A stretch of DNA of 64,000 nucleotides, taken from positions 620,001-684,000 of the forward strand of contig NZ_UHIP01000002.1 in assembly GCF_900460245.1 (NCBI RefSeq), written 5' to 3'. Below the pieces are notes generated by a model that saw only the letters and a program-made list of their open reading frames with translations, had not been told where the DNA came from and searched no databases. Position 1 is the stretch's first letter. Each line of letters opens with the position of its first letter. Positions 43,107-51,551 of this stretch are shown here, piece by piece. The translations under genes and the position numbers were made by a program. Source of the DNA: Vibrio fluvialis (GTDB lineage: Bacteria; Pseudomonadota; Gammaproteobacteria; Enterobacterales; Vibrionaceae).

Positions 43107-44051
43107 ATGTTAGAATTTATAAAAAATAGCTTAATAAAAACGGTCTATTTATGGGGAGGGGTCATGAAGCTAATGATCCCGATTGCCATCGCGGTAAAGA
43201 TTTTGGAAGTGTTTGGTGCCATTAATTACTTGGGAGAGCTACTTGAACCAGTGATGATCTCGGTTGGTCTTCCTGGGGTTTTGGGGCTGGTTTGGGCGGT
43301 TGCATTAATAACCAACCTTTGGACAGCGGCACTAGTTTTCGTAACGGTCAGTAGTGGAATGGAAATAACCAGCGCCGAAGCCACCACTCTAGGGATCATG
43401 ATGTTGTTTGCCCATGGTCTTCCCTTAGAGATACGAATGGCTCAGAAGTGTGGTGTCAGTGCGTTTTTTTCCTGCTTTCTCAGAGTTGGTGGCGCAATAA
43501 TTACGGCTTATTTATTTAACTGGATATTTACGACTTACGATCTACTCCAAGAACAAGCAATGATATACATTTCTCAAACCAGAATGAGTCAGTCAACTTA
43601 TTCTGATTGGGTGCTTGGTCAACTCCAGAGCTATGTTATCGTTTTTTTAATGTTATTGGCCTTAACCTTGGTTTTAGATCTACTAAAGCATTTTGGACTT
43701 GTACATAAACTGGGCGAAATATTGTCTCCATATTTTAAATTGATGGGCTTATCTAAAAAATGTGCACCAATTACTCTTGTTGGTATGACGTTAGGGCTTG
43801 TTTATGGTGGTGCGTTATTGCTTAAAGAAGTTGATAGTGGAGATTTAGATGAAGACGATGTGATTTTGTCAATTACATCAATGAACTTATTCCACTCAAT
43901 AATAGAAGATACGATAATTATATTTATGATGGGTGGGGTTTTAATCTGGGTTTTATTCGTTAGATTTATTTTAACAGTAATAGTAATGAATGTTATCTCT
44001 CAACTTTTAAAATTCAACAGTGATTTTTTTTGGAAAATTATAAAGGCTTAA
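43107..44051 (+). CDS. Nucleoside-recognition (Gate) domain membrane protein
   Basis: 314 residues with about eight hydrophobic helices in two similar halves (LIKTVYLWGGVMKLMIPIAI; later a second Gate repeat with VGMTLGLVYGGALLLKE and a conserved NLFHSIIEDT). The family includes spore maturation proteins and YjiH-type proteins, thought to be transporters of unknown cargo. It starts 4 bases after the oxygenase stop without its own ribosome site, implying translational coupling. It may move a precursor or the product. Confidence 0.8.
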   Translation: MLEFIKNSLIKTVYLWGGVMKLMIPIAIAVKILEVFGAINYLGELLEPVMISVGLPGVLGLVWAVALITNLWTAALVFVTVSSGMEITSAEATTLGIMMLFAHGLPLEIRMAQKCGVSAFFSCFLRVGGAIITAYLFNWIFTTYDLLQEQAMIYISQTRMSQSTYSDWVLGQLQSYVIVFLMLLALTLVLDLLKHFGLVHKLGEILSPYFKLMGLSKKCAPITLVGMTLGLVYGGALLLKEVDSGDLDEDDVILSITSMNLFHSIIEDTIIIFMMGGVLIWVLFVRFILTVIVMNVISQLLKFNSDFFWKIIKA

Positions 44052-44063
44052 TAAGGAAAAGTT

Positions 44064-45722
44064 ATGTGTGGCATCATTGCTATTTATCATAAAAATAAAC
44101 TAAATAACGCAGACCAAATCGCACTCGAACTAGCAAAAACAATTCGTCATCGCGGACCTGATGATTCAGGTATTTTATCACTGAATAATATTACATTAGC
44201 TCATGAACGCCTTTCGGTCGTTGGTGTGGAAAGGGGTAGGCAGCCCATCACATCTCTTGATTATAGTGTTGCGTTGGTAGCAAATGGCGAGATTTATAAT
44301 CACCGTCAGCTACGAACTGACTTTGAGGCTTCGTATGCTTTCAACACAACATCTGATAGTGAAGTATTGCTTCCGTTGTTTAAGACATACGGTCTCGATA
44401 TGTTTGATCATATTAATGGAATGTACGGATTCATTATTTACAACGACGCAACTGGTGAATGTCTTGTTGCAAGGGATCCGATTGGCATCATTCCTCTATA
44501 CTATGGCTATGATGAGAATGACGTGCTCTATGTCGCCTCTGAAATGAAAGCAATATCGGGTGTATGTGACGTTGTTTCGGAATTTCCTCCTGGCCACTAT
44601 TTGCTAGCAAATTCGTGCACTGAGCCGGAGAGGTTTTACAAGCCATCATGGAAAGAGTTTGACAATGTAAGCAACAATACGAGTAGTGTTGTACAGATCC
44701 GAGAGTCGTTGTCTGCAGCAATCAAGTCTCACATGGATTGTGAGGTTGGTTATGGTGTATTGCTATCGGGAGGATTGGATTCTTCAATCATCTCTGCTGT
44801 CGCGCAGAAAATTACTAAGGAACAGGGCAAGAAACCATTGCGTTCTTTTTCTGTAGGCTTAAGTGGGTCTCCAGATTTAGTAGCAGCAAAGAAAGTTGCT
44901 GAGCATATTGGAACGATCCATCATGAAGTGATCTTTACGGTTGATGAAGGCATTAAAGCCATTGAAGATGTTATCTATCATATTGAAACCTATGATATTA
45001 CGACCATCAGAGCTGCAACACCGATGTATTTGATGGCACGTAAAATCAAATCTTTGGGATTGAAAGTTGTTCTCTCTGGTGAAGGCAGTGATGAATTGTT
45101 TGGCGGTTACTTATATTTCCATAAAGCACCGAATGCCAAAGAGTTCCATGAAGAAACCGTTCGTAAACTAGAGCAACTGTCGAAGTTTGATTGCCTACGT
45201 TCGAATAAGGCGATGTCAGCCTGGGGTATCGAAAGCCGTGTTCCGTTTCTAGATAATGAATTCATCAATGTTGCAATGACGCAAAATCCGTTGGCAAAAA
45301 TGTGTGGTAATGGGGTGATCGAGAAGCGAATCTTGCGAGAGGCCTTTGAAGATCTGCTTCCTCATAATATCGCTTGGCGACAAAAAGAACAGTTCTCTGA
45401 TGGTGTTGGGTACTCTTGGATTGATGGACTCAAAGACTACGTTGACACAGTTGTCACTGACCTTCAGTTAAAAAATGCTCGCCTACAGTTCCCGGTCAAT
45501 ACACCACTGACCAAAGAGGGCTTCTATTATCGTTCAATATTTGAATCGAAATTCAAAAACAATTCGGCGGTACTGTGTGTGCCGCATGGAAAGACAATTG
45601 CGTGTTCCACTCCCAATGCAATTCTCTGGGACAAAGCTTTTCAAGAGTCAGCAGATCCATCAGGTCGCTCAGTTAAAAGTGTCCATGAAGAACATTCAGT
45701 TGTACTAGAAAAAGCTATTTAA
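44064..45722 (+). CDS. asnB: Class B asparagine synthetase (glutamine-hydrolysing)
   Basis: 552 residues, the length of E. coli AsnB. Cys2 is the glutaminase nucleophile (MCGIIAIY) and RHRGPDDSG follows. The ATP pyrophosphatase loop SGGLDSS is at 235-241, with LSGEGSDELFGGY further on. All catalytic residues look intact, so it transfers ammonia from glutamine to an activated carboxylate. Location inside the N-oxygenase operon suggests that it makes an amide of a pathway intermediate, or asparagine as building block, rather than serving general metabolism. It is less AT-rich than the reductase gene. Confidence 0.9.
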   Translation: MCGIIAIYHKNKLNNADQIALELAKTIRHRGPDDSGILSLNNITLAHERLSVVGVERGRQPITSLDYSVALVANGEIYNHRQLRTDFEASYAFNTTSDSEVLLPLFKTYGLDMFDHINGMYGFIIYNDATGECLVARDPIGIIPLYYGYDENDVLYVASEMKAISGVCDVVSEFPPGHYLLANSCTEPERFYKPSWKEFDNVSNNTSSVVQIRESLSAAIKSHMDCEVGYGVLLSGGLDSSIISAVAQKITKEQGKKPLRSFSVGLSGSPDLVAAKKVAEHIGTIHHEVIFTVDEGIKAIEDVIYHIETYDITTIRAATPMYLMARKIKSLGLKVVLSGEGSDELFGGYLYFHKAPNAKEFHEETVRKLEQLSKFDCLRSNKAMSAWGIESRVPFLDNEFINVAMTQNPLAKMCGNGVIEKRILREAFEDLLPHNIAWRQKEQFSDGVGYSWIDGLKDYVDTVVTDLQLKNARLQFPVNTPLTKEGFYYRSIFESKFKNNSAVLCVPHGKTIACSTPNAILWDKAFQESADPSGRSVKSVHEEHSVVLEKAI

Positions 45723-45741
45723 ACCCGAAGATCTACATTTA

Positions 45742-45780
45742 AAGCTCATTCACAATGTTTATGTCCATTTGAATGGGCTT
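45742..45780 (+). other. Intra-operon hairpin
   Basis: AAGCTCATTC (45742-45751) and GAATGGGCTT (45771-45780) pair with one G-U type position, in the 84-bp gap between asnB and the cysM-like gene. This is the widest gap in the operon and may allow processing or partial termination. Confidence 0.45.
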
Positions 45781-45806
45781 ATTTATGCCAAGAATAAAGG
45801 ATTATT

Positions 45807-46718
45807 ATGTTTTTGAAAGATTACGTTGGAAACACTCCAATTATCAAGTTGGAGAAAACGTCGAATTCATTGTATGCAGATATCTATGTCAAGCTGGAGT
45901 TCCTGAATCCATGGGGGTCTATCAAAGATAGAGCTGCTAAGTCTATGGTTGAGTCGGGAATAGCCTCAGGAAAAATCACGAACAACACGGTTCTGGTAGA
46001 AGCGACTACTGGGAACACCGGAATTTCTCTTGCTGGTTTATGTGCGTCTATGGGGTTAGAGCTCATCATCGTAATGCCTGAGTATGTGTCTGAAGAACGG
46101 AAGAAATTGCTAACAATGTTGGGTGCTACAGTCATCCTAACCCCCAAGGAACATAACTATGCTGGCGCAGTGTGTAAAGCCAACGAACTTGCTAAGCAGC
46201 CCAATCATTTTCTCGTCGATCAAGGTAATAACCCTGCAAATCCGCTCGCCCATGAACAAACAGGTCGCGAAATCATCGATTTCTTTGACGGTACACCAGA
46301 TTTTTTTATTGCTGGCATCGGCACAGGTGGGCATTGCAATGGGATTGGAAATACACTCAAGCAGCACAACAAACACGTCAAAGTTGTCGCGATTGAACCT
46401 GTACAGGCGGCAATACTAAGTGGAAAAACACCGATGAACAAGGTTAATTCAGATCACGGGATCTTGGGGATTGGCCCTGGTATTATTGCCTCAACAGTGG
46501 ATCAGAGTGTGATTGATGATGTGTATGTCATCAATGAACATACGGCTAAGCAGGTCACAAGGGAAATCATCAAAAATGAGGGGTTATTACTAGGCTTTTC
46601 TTCAGGCGCATCTATCGCTTGTGCGATTGAGTACGCTCAGCAACCAGAGAATGAAGGAAAGAAAATACTCACTATAGCCGCCAGTCAATCTGAACGTTAC
46701 TTATCAGCCGGACTATAG
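45807..46718 (+). CDS. CysM/cystathionine beta-synthase-like PLP enzyme
   Basis: 303 residues, the length of E. coli CysM. The PLP lysine is Lys40 in GSIKDRAAKSM, the substrate loop is EATTGNTGIS and the phosphate cup is GIGTGGHCNGIG. The C-terminal SQSERYLSAGL also matches the CysM group. It should carry out a beta-replacement on O-acetylserine, O-phosphoserine or cysteine. In this operon a nitrogen or oxygen nucleophile made by the N-oxygenase is as plausible as sulfide; DcsD in cycloserine and SbnA in staphyloferrin B synthesis are precedents. Confidence 0.87.
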   Translation: MFLKDYVGNTPIIKLEKTSNSLYADIYVKLEFLNPWGSIKDRAAKSMVESGIASGKITNNTVLVEATTGNTGISLAGLCASMGLELIIVMPEYVSEERKKLLTMLGATVILTPKEHNYAGAVCKANELAKQPNHFLVDQGNNPANPLAHEQTGREIIDFFDGTPDFFIAGIGTGGHCNGIGNTLKQHNKHVKVVAIEPVQAAILSGKTPMNKVNSDHGILGIGPGIIASTVDQSVIDDVYVINEHTAKQVTREIIKNEGLLLGFSSGASIACAIEYAQQPENEGKKILTIAASQSERYLSAGL

Positions 46719-46727
46719 AGAATTATC

Positions 46728-47996
46728 ATGAAAACAATTGGTATTATCGGTAGTGGTGCTGGGTGTGTAGCGGTACTAAAGAACTTGTGTCAGAAAAATG
46801 TTCGCCACCTAAAAATAAAGATTTTTAGTGAAGACCATTCGCAAATTGGCTATGCATACAAATATGCACCAGACTTTTTTATCATGAATACACGGCTAGA
46901 TTCATTAACACAGTTTGACGAAGTCATTCCACTTCAGACATGGCTTCAGAGTCGCAGTGAAACCTTCTCGGATGATGATTACATTCCAAGATATATATAT
47001 GGTCGATATCTACAAGATGTTAAAGATGAACTCGTCACACAGATACAAGATCATGGTGGCAGTGTAGAACTCTTCGAAGCGGCTGATTACATTGATGATC
47101 TAGGAAACATCATTTCAAAAGATGTGACTTATGAGGTCGACACGGCTATCGTGAGTATTGGATTTGGCAATGATTTATTGAATGATGATCTTTTGTCCGC
47201 AATCAAAAACTGTGACAGTTCTAAACCTATAAGGATATTTGGCTCGGGGCTTAGCGCTATTGATTTAATTCTTTATGCCCATGACATTCATCCAAACGCA
47301 TCTATTGAGTGTATTTCACCTTCGGGCCGATTCCCAAGGGTCCGAAGTCAGTTCAAATCTGGGGAAGGTTCCCTCTTTGATGGGTTGAAAGCCGGTGAAT
47401 TTGGCATGAACGATGTTATTAGTCGGTTCAACGATCTGCTTAACAACGACATCGAAAGAAGCATTATCTACGATGAAAAATTCAGTTTAATCGACGAGAT
47501 TGATTATTGTGAGTCAACCATTCCTGAATGGCAGAAAATTCTATACTCCTCTACGCTAGACTACTGCAAAGTGTATCAAAGTTTTGATGAAAAGGACCAA
47601 AAGCTAGCACATGAACTAAGGTGCAAAATCATCGAAAACAGAGCGATGTTTCCTTTAAAGAACGCTAGAAAACTGTCGATTTTACTCAACGATAAGCAGT
47701 TGAGCATTTCGAAAGGTTACTATTCAAGTGAGAGTGGTGACAGAAATGACTTTCTTGCTTTTAATACAGCAAAAATGACGCCCTTTTTAATGTTGAGTCA
47801 ACTGCCTAAGCACCCTATTGCAGGTGTGGATGTTGATAAGCACTGCAGAGTGAAGGATTCTCGGAATATATACTGTTTAGGCCCTTTGACAAATGGCAGT
47901 CGTTTCTTTACTGAGGCTACGACATTAACGGTTCGTGATGCGTCTATTCTTGTGGAGCACATTTTGTCAGTAAAGGGCCTCACGCATGTTGACTAA
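46728..47996 (+). CDS. FAD/NAD(P)-binding protein
   Basis: 422 residues. It opens with a Rossmann FAD motif (TIGIIGSGAGCVAVLKNL) and has a second nucleotide segment (IRIFGSGLSAIDLILYA). The arrangement fits the FAD-NAD(P)-binding family (NAD_binding_9), related in fold to N-hydroxylating monooxygenases such as IucD. It may oxidise the PLP enzyme's product or a second nitrogen. It starts 9 bases after the cysM-like stop and overlaps the CoA-transferase start by 11 bases. Reaction unknown. Confidence 0.8.
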   Translation: MKTIGIIGSGAGCVAVLKNLCQKNVRHLKIKIFSEDHSQIGYAYKYAPDFFIMNTRLDSLTQFDEVIPLQTWLQSRSETFSDDDYIPRYIYGRYLQDVKDELVTQIQDHGGSVELFEAADYIDDLGNIISKDVTYEVDTAIVSIGFGNDLLNDDLLSAIKNCDSSKPIRIFGSGLSAIDLILYAHDIHPNASIECISPSGRFPRVRSQFKSGEGSLFDGLKAGEFGMNDVISRFNDLLNNDIERSIIYDEKFSLIDEIDYCESTIPEWQKILYSSTLDYCKVYQSFDEKDQKLAHELRCKIIENRAMFPLKNARKLSILLNDKQLSISKGYYSSESGDRNDFLAFNTAKMTPFLMLSQLPKHPIAGVDVDKHCRVKDSRNIYCLGPLTNGSRFFTEATTLTVRDASILVEHILSVKGLTHVD

Positions 47997-49233
47997 CGGA
48001 GATGTATATCGGTTTCGACAGTTACTCAAAGGAGTTGAGGTTATAGATATCGCTTCTTTTGGCAGTGCGATATCGCCTGAATATCTTATTAACTTACTCA
48101 GCGAAGCGAGCTGGAACGGATTCTCGTCCACAAAGTATGGTTTCATTGCTTCATCCCTGCCCGGGGCAGGTTGGTGTGGCGGGTTCAACACCTTGATCAC
48201 TTCAAGAAACGTAGATTGGGTGATTGGCGGCTTTTTTGGTACGGTCGAACGTATCAATACCAGCATTGAGAATAACAGTATCGAAGTTCACAACATTCCA
48301 CAAGGTGTGGCGAGTATGTTGCTATCTCAGGAAAATCGGAGTCTACAAACATCCATCGGCAGGGGAACTTTCCTTGATCCTGATTCTAGAGGGACGTTAA
48401 TTAATTCTAATTACTCAGGCAGACTTAGTGTTTCGAAACGCGTAGACAACAAAATTGAATATCGCTTGCCCAATAGTGATTTAATTCTGGTTCGAGGCTC
48501 TGGTTTGACAGAGGCGGGATCTATCGTCATAGAAACTGACCCAATAGATTTAGATATAGAACAGTGTATTCGATCAGCAAAAGCAAGAGGCGCAAAAGTC
48601 GTCGTTCAAACGCCAAACACGATTATTTCTAATCCTACTGTAACTTGTAGCCTTGATTTGTTTGATGGTGTGTTCGTCCCTCCTAAGGGGCTACACCAAA
48701 TCGGGTACTTCCCTCCAAGATACCACCAAAGTTCTCAGAACCTTACACGAACCTGTGATGTTTCCTATCGAATATCAGAAGGATTGCGTAAGCGAATTGA
48801 GCGTGATGAAGAATTGATCGTTGGCATAGGGCTGCCTGTGCCGGCCATAAACCGCTTACGACAATCACATTCAATAATGCCTTTTAAAGCGTTTGTTGAA
48901 TCGGGTATGACGGGGCAGGTTCTATACGATGGTGATGGGTTTGGGCTTTGTAGTAACGGAAAAAGTGCGCTGTCGCAACGTGAAATTTTTCAAAAAATAT
49001 GGGATGGCGATATCGATCATGCTGTATTAGGTGTAGGAGATATAGATGCCAACAGGAACATACATGTAGCGCAACTTGGACGAAAGTTTTTTGGTGTAGG
49101 GGGCTTTGTCGATATTAGTCAATCTGTAAAAAAGCTAACTTTTTGTCATAGGAAGAAAGCCGCGGCTGATAACTTATCAGATATAAGCTACAAGTATGAT
49201 CCTTCACAAGACGTTAGATTTATCACTGGTTAA
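47986..49233 (+). CDS. Compact family I CoA-transferase
   Basis: 415 residues. Signature blocks match acetate/propionate CoA-transferases of the YdiF/Pct type: HNIPQGVASMLL, GRGTFLDPDSRGTLIN, then GIGLP, the catalytic Glu305 in FVESGMTG, and VGGFVDISQSVKKLTFC. It stops at DVRFITG, about 100 residues short of the usual 520-530, lacking mainly the C-terminal end. Glu305 should form the glutamyl-CoA thioester, so activity is expected. It probably activates or releases a carboxylic-acid intermediate. The 11-bp overlap with the FAD gene implies coupling. Confidence 0.82.
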   Translation: MLTNGDVYRFRQLLKGVEVIDIASFGSAISPEYLINLLSEASWNGFSSTKYGFIASSLPGAGWCGGFNTLITSRNVDWVIGGFFGTVERINTSIENNSIEVHNIPQGVASMLLSQENRSLQTSIGRGTFLDPDSRGTLINSNYSGRLSVSKRVDNKIEYRLPNSDLILVRGSGLTEAGSIVIETDPIDLDIEQCIRSAKARGAKVVVQTPNTIISNPTVTCSLDLFDGVFVPPKGLHQIGYFPPRYHQSSQNLTRTCDVSYRISEGLRKRIERDEELIVGIGLPVPAINRLRQSHSIMPFKAFVESGMTGQVLYDGDGFGLCSNGKSALSQREIFQKIWDGDIDHAVLGVGDIDANRNIHVAQLGRKFFGVGGFVDISQSVKKLTFCHRKKAAADNLSDISYKYDPSQDVRFITG

Positions 49234-49250
49234 TAAGGAGGTAATTGATT

Positions 49251-49844
49251 TTGCTTACTAGCTACGCACTATTAGTTTCACTTGGCATTATGAGTCCTGG
49301 GCCAGGCTTTATTCACACAGTCACTCAAGCCGTAAGAGGTACAAAATGGAGAATATTTAAAGTCGTTTCTGGCTTGGCGATAGCAAATCTATTCATTTCG
49401 ACAATCGGAGTGATAGGGGGCGCATCGTTACTTTTAGAGCCGCGCACCACCACTACAATCACGCTGATTGGATGCGCCTACTTGCTCTTCGTTGCCTATA
49501 AACTGTTCCTGACAAGCGCTAAACCGTTCCATGAGTCAACAGTGCAAGCAAGCTTTGCTTCCAGTTTTATGATTCAAGTCTCTAATATAAAGGCCATACT
49601 CTTTATTACGAGCGCTGTGACCATCAGTATGAATAGGGCATTACCTTTTGAGCTAGTAATGCTGATACCAATGGTTACTTGTGGTATTAGTTTTATCTGG
49701 TATGGTTTGGTTGGTTTCACCTTTCAGGTGCCTATTGTGAGTCGATTTTTAAATACTCAAATTTGGCTGATTAACAAAGTCGCGTCTGTCGTCATACTGT
49801 ATCTAGTTATTCAATTGCTGTTGAATATTAAAATTGTGTTTTGA
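49251..49844 (+). CDS. LysE/RhtB-family exporter
   Basis: About 197 residues, six hydrophobic helices, with the family motif SPGPGFIHTVTQAVRG near the N-terminus. The start is probably TTG 49251, nine bases after AAGGAGG; TTG 49245 is too close. Last gene of the operon. Its homologues export threonine, homoserine or lysine, so an amino-acid-like end product, possibly toxic to the maker, is implied. Confidence 0.86.
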   Translation: MLTSYALLVSLGIMSPGPGFIHTVTQAVRGTKWRIFKVVSGLAIANLFISTIGVIGGASLLLEPRTTTTITLIGCAYLLFVAYKLFLTSAKPFHESTVQASFASSFMIQVSNIKAILFITSAVTISMNRALPFELVMLIPMVTCGISFIWYGLVGFTFQVPIVSRFLNTQIWLINKVASVVILYLVIQLLLNIKIVF

Positions 49845-50157
49845 AGTGAGGTTTGTAGTGACTAACTAAGGTTGGCCACTTAGTTAGAGGTTTTTGGTAT
49901 CCACCGTAATCCGTTAAATGTTAATTTGGAAAAGCGGCTGACAAGGTTTTGTCCAGTTACGAGTTAGCTTTGTACCTCACAAACAGGAGAAAATTCATGG
50001 ATGAATTTTTTGTCCTGATTTTGTGGCTTAGGTTAGGTCTCGTTTTTGATTTGGTATTGTTGGCTATCTGAACTCTCAAATTCGTTGACTGGTTATTGAC
50101 CGAGTTCGGCTTGGCTGAGTACCGTGTTTTCTCGTTTATAGATCATGGTCAACCCTT
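49845..50157. other. Gap between the operon and the GNAT gene
   Basis: Holds the probable operon terminator near 49990 and, from 50073, sequence repeated at 35965. No gene is recognised. Confidence 0.6.
49990..50011 (+). terminator. Probable operon terminator
   Basis: AAAATTCA and TGAATTTT around TGGA, followed by more T. It lies 146 bases after the exporter stop and is the first terminator-like fold there. The stem is AT-only, so modest strength. Confidence 0.55.
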
Positions 50158-50598
50158 ATGACTCCCTCGATTCTAATCGCTCAACCGTCTCATCTTGAAG
50201 GCATTCACTCCCTGACTGCCGAATGGGGTCACTCCGCTAGCTTAGAGCAAACCAAATTCTGGCTAAATGCGATTACGGATTCCGACCATCACACCATGTT
50301 TGTTGCAAAACATGAGGGTGAAGTGCGTGGCTGGATCGTGGTCGAAAAACGTATTTTTCTCGACGCAGGACATAAAGGAGAAATCACCGCGTTAGTGGTG
50401 AGTCAAAAAGCGAGAAGAATGGGCATCGGCAAGTTGTTATTGGCCGCAGCTGAGCAGTGGACAAAAGAACTGGGCTTGTCTCATCTTGTTGTGCGCTCCA
50501 ATATTGCGCGTATGGAATCCCATGCGTTTTACACAATGACGGGGTTTGAGTTTAAGAAGACGGCGCATAATTATGAGAAAGGGCTGATTTGGCAGTGA
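50073..50598 (+). repeat. Right copy of the GNAT-gene repeat block
   Basis: The upstream 85 bases and both ends of the gene match the left copy at 35965-36158; the left copy lacks the middle of the gene. Direct orientation, bounding the accessory island. Confidence 0.7.
50158..50598 (+). CDS. GNAT-family N-acetyltransferase
   Basis: 146 residues, a complete GNAT fold: the acetyl-CoA loop is KARRMGIGKLLLAAAE near residues 82-97, followed by LVVRSNIARMESHAFYTMTG. The C-terminal ESHAFY is typical of the aminoglycoside/small-amine acetyltransferase group. Acceptor unknown. The ATG at 50158 aligns with that of the remnant copy at 36051. It sits just outside the biosynthetic operon, behind a probable terminator, and could still be a self-protection or tailoring enzyme. 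Confidence 0.87.
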   Translation: MTPSILIAQPSHLEGIHSLTAEWGHSASLEQTKFWLNAITDSDHHTMFVAKHEGEVRGWIVVEKRIFLDAGHKGEITALVVSQKARRMGIGKLLLAAAEQWTKELGLSHLVVRSNIARMESHAFYTMTGFEFKKTAHNYEKGLIWQ

Positions 50599-50703
50599 CG
50601 TTTGCGTGGGAAAGGGAATTTTTTGTTTGCTACGAAGGTAGGTTCATTGGTTTCTTTGTATTTGACCGGCTCGGTATCTCAGTGAAGACAGTCTAAATGA
50701 TCA

Positions 50704-50731
50704 AGCCACCTCCTAATTTGGAGGCGGCTTA
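50704..50731. terminator. Hairpin between convergent GNAT and binding-protein genes
   Basis: AAGCC-A-CCTCC pairs with GGAGG-C-GGCTT around TAATTT. T runs are poor on both sides, so it is a possible bidirectional terminator. Confidence 0.5.
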
Positions 50732-50771
50732 TAGTTTACAGAAGGCTGCTAATGTCGAAAGTTAGACTGAA

Positions 50772-51551
50772 TTACATAGTTTCGGCATTGTAGATATCGT
50801 AAGAGAAATATTTATCAGCAATTGATTTGTGAGTACCGTTAGCAACCAGCCTTTCCAGAGCTTGGTTTAGTTGTACTTTCAAGTCGTCATCTTGTTTACG
50901 TACGGCAATTCCAATTCCTTTACCAAACCATTTGGGATCAGTGTACGACGGACCTGTAAAATGAAAGTTTTTGCCCTCTTCGGTGTCGAGAAAACCGCTT
51001 CTTAAACCAATGGCACCGCCGAATACAGTATCTAAGCGGCCATTTAGTAAATCCGTAAAAGCTTCATCAAAAGTATTGTATCGACGAATTTGAATATCAG
51101 GAAAAGCTTGGCTTAAATACTCATCACCGATAGTCGCACGCTGAACACCTACGACGAGTTTATTCATACCAATCATGCTGGTATCAATTTCTCTATCATT
51201 GGTCATGACAAATCGTTGCGGAACACGTGCATAAGGATTTGTGAAAGCTACTTTTTCTTCTCTTGAAGGCGTAATTGTCATCGCAGCAATAATGGCATCA
51301 CTTTTACGTGCCAGTAACGCAGGGATAATACCGTCCCAGTCCTGCTTGCGAATAACACATTTCGCTTTTAGTTCTTCGCAAAGAGCATTGGCTAAATCAA
51401 CATCGAACCCAGCCAAATGGCCGTCTTCAGTTGTCCAGTTAAAAGGAGGATAAGCACCTTCGACCATAAAACGGATAGTTTTCCACTCTTTAGCAAATGT
51501 ATTTGCTGATAAGCCGCAGCAGATAACCAATGTGAACAATATTTTTCTCAT
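50772..51551 (-). CDS. Periplasmic amino-acid-binding protein (ABC transporter SBP family 3)
   Basis: 259 residues with a clear Sec signal peptide (LFTLVICCGLSANTFA, cleavage near residue 20). The mature part matches lysine/arginine/ornithine- or histidine-binding proteins: YPPFNWTTEDGHLAGFDVDL, then AIIAAMTITPSREEKVAFT. No permease or ATPase gene is adjacent, so it is an orphan that must share a transporter. Its position next to the N-oxygenase island is suggestive but it reads the other way. Confidence 0.88.
   Translation of the reverse strand: MRKILFTLVICCGLSANTFAKEWKTIRFMVEGAYPPFNWTTEDGHLAGFDVDLANALCEELKAKCVIRKQDWDGIIPALLARKSDAIIAAMTITPSREEKVAFTNPYARVPQRFVMTNDREIDTSMIGMNKLVVGVQRATIGDEYLSQAFPDIQIRRYNTFDEAFTDLLNGRLDTVFGGAIGLRSGFLDTEEGKNFHFTGPSYTDPKWFGKGIGIAVRKQDDDLKVQLNQALERLVANGTHKSIADKYFSYDIYNAETM

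Noticed and set aside
35965..50598. Idea that the island is an integron cassette array
   Set aside because: GNAT genes are common integron cassettes, but no Vibrio-type attC repeats, integrase or regular gene-cassette spacing were seen, and the core is a polycistronic operon.
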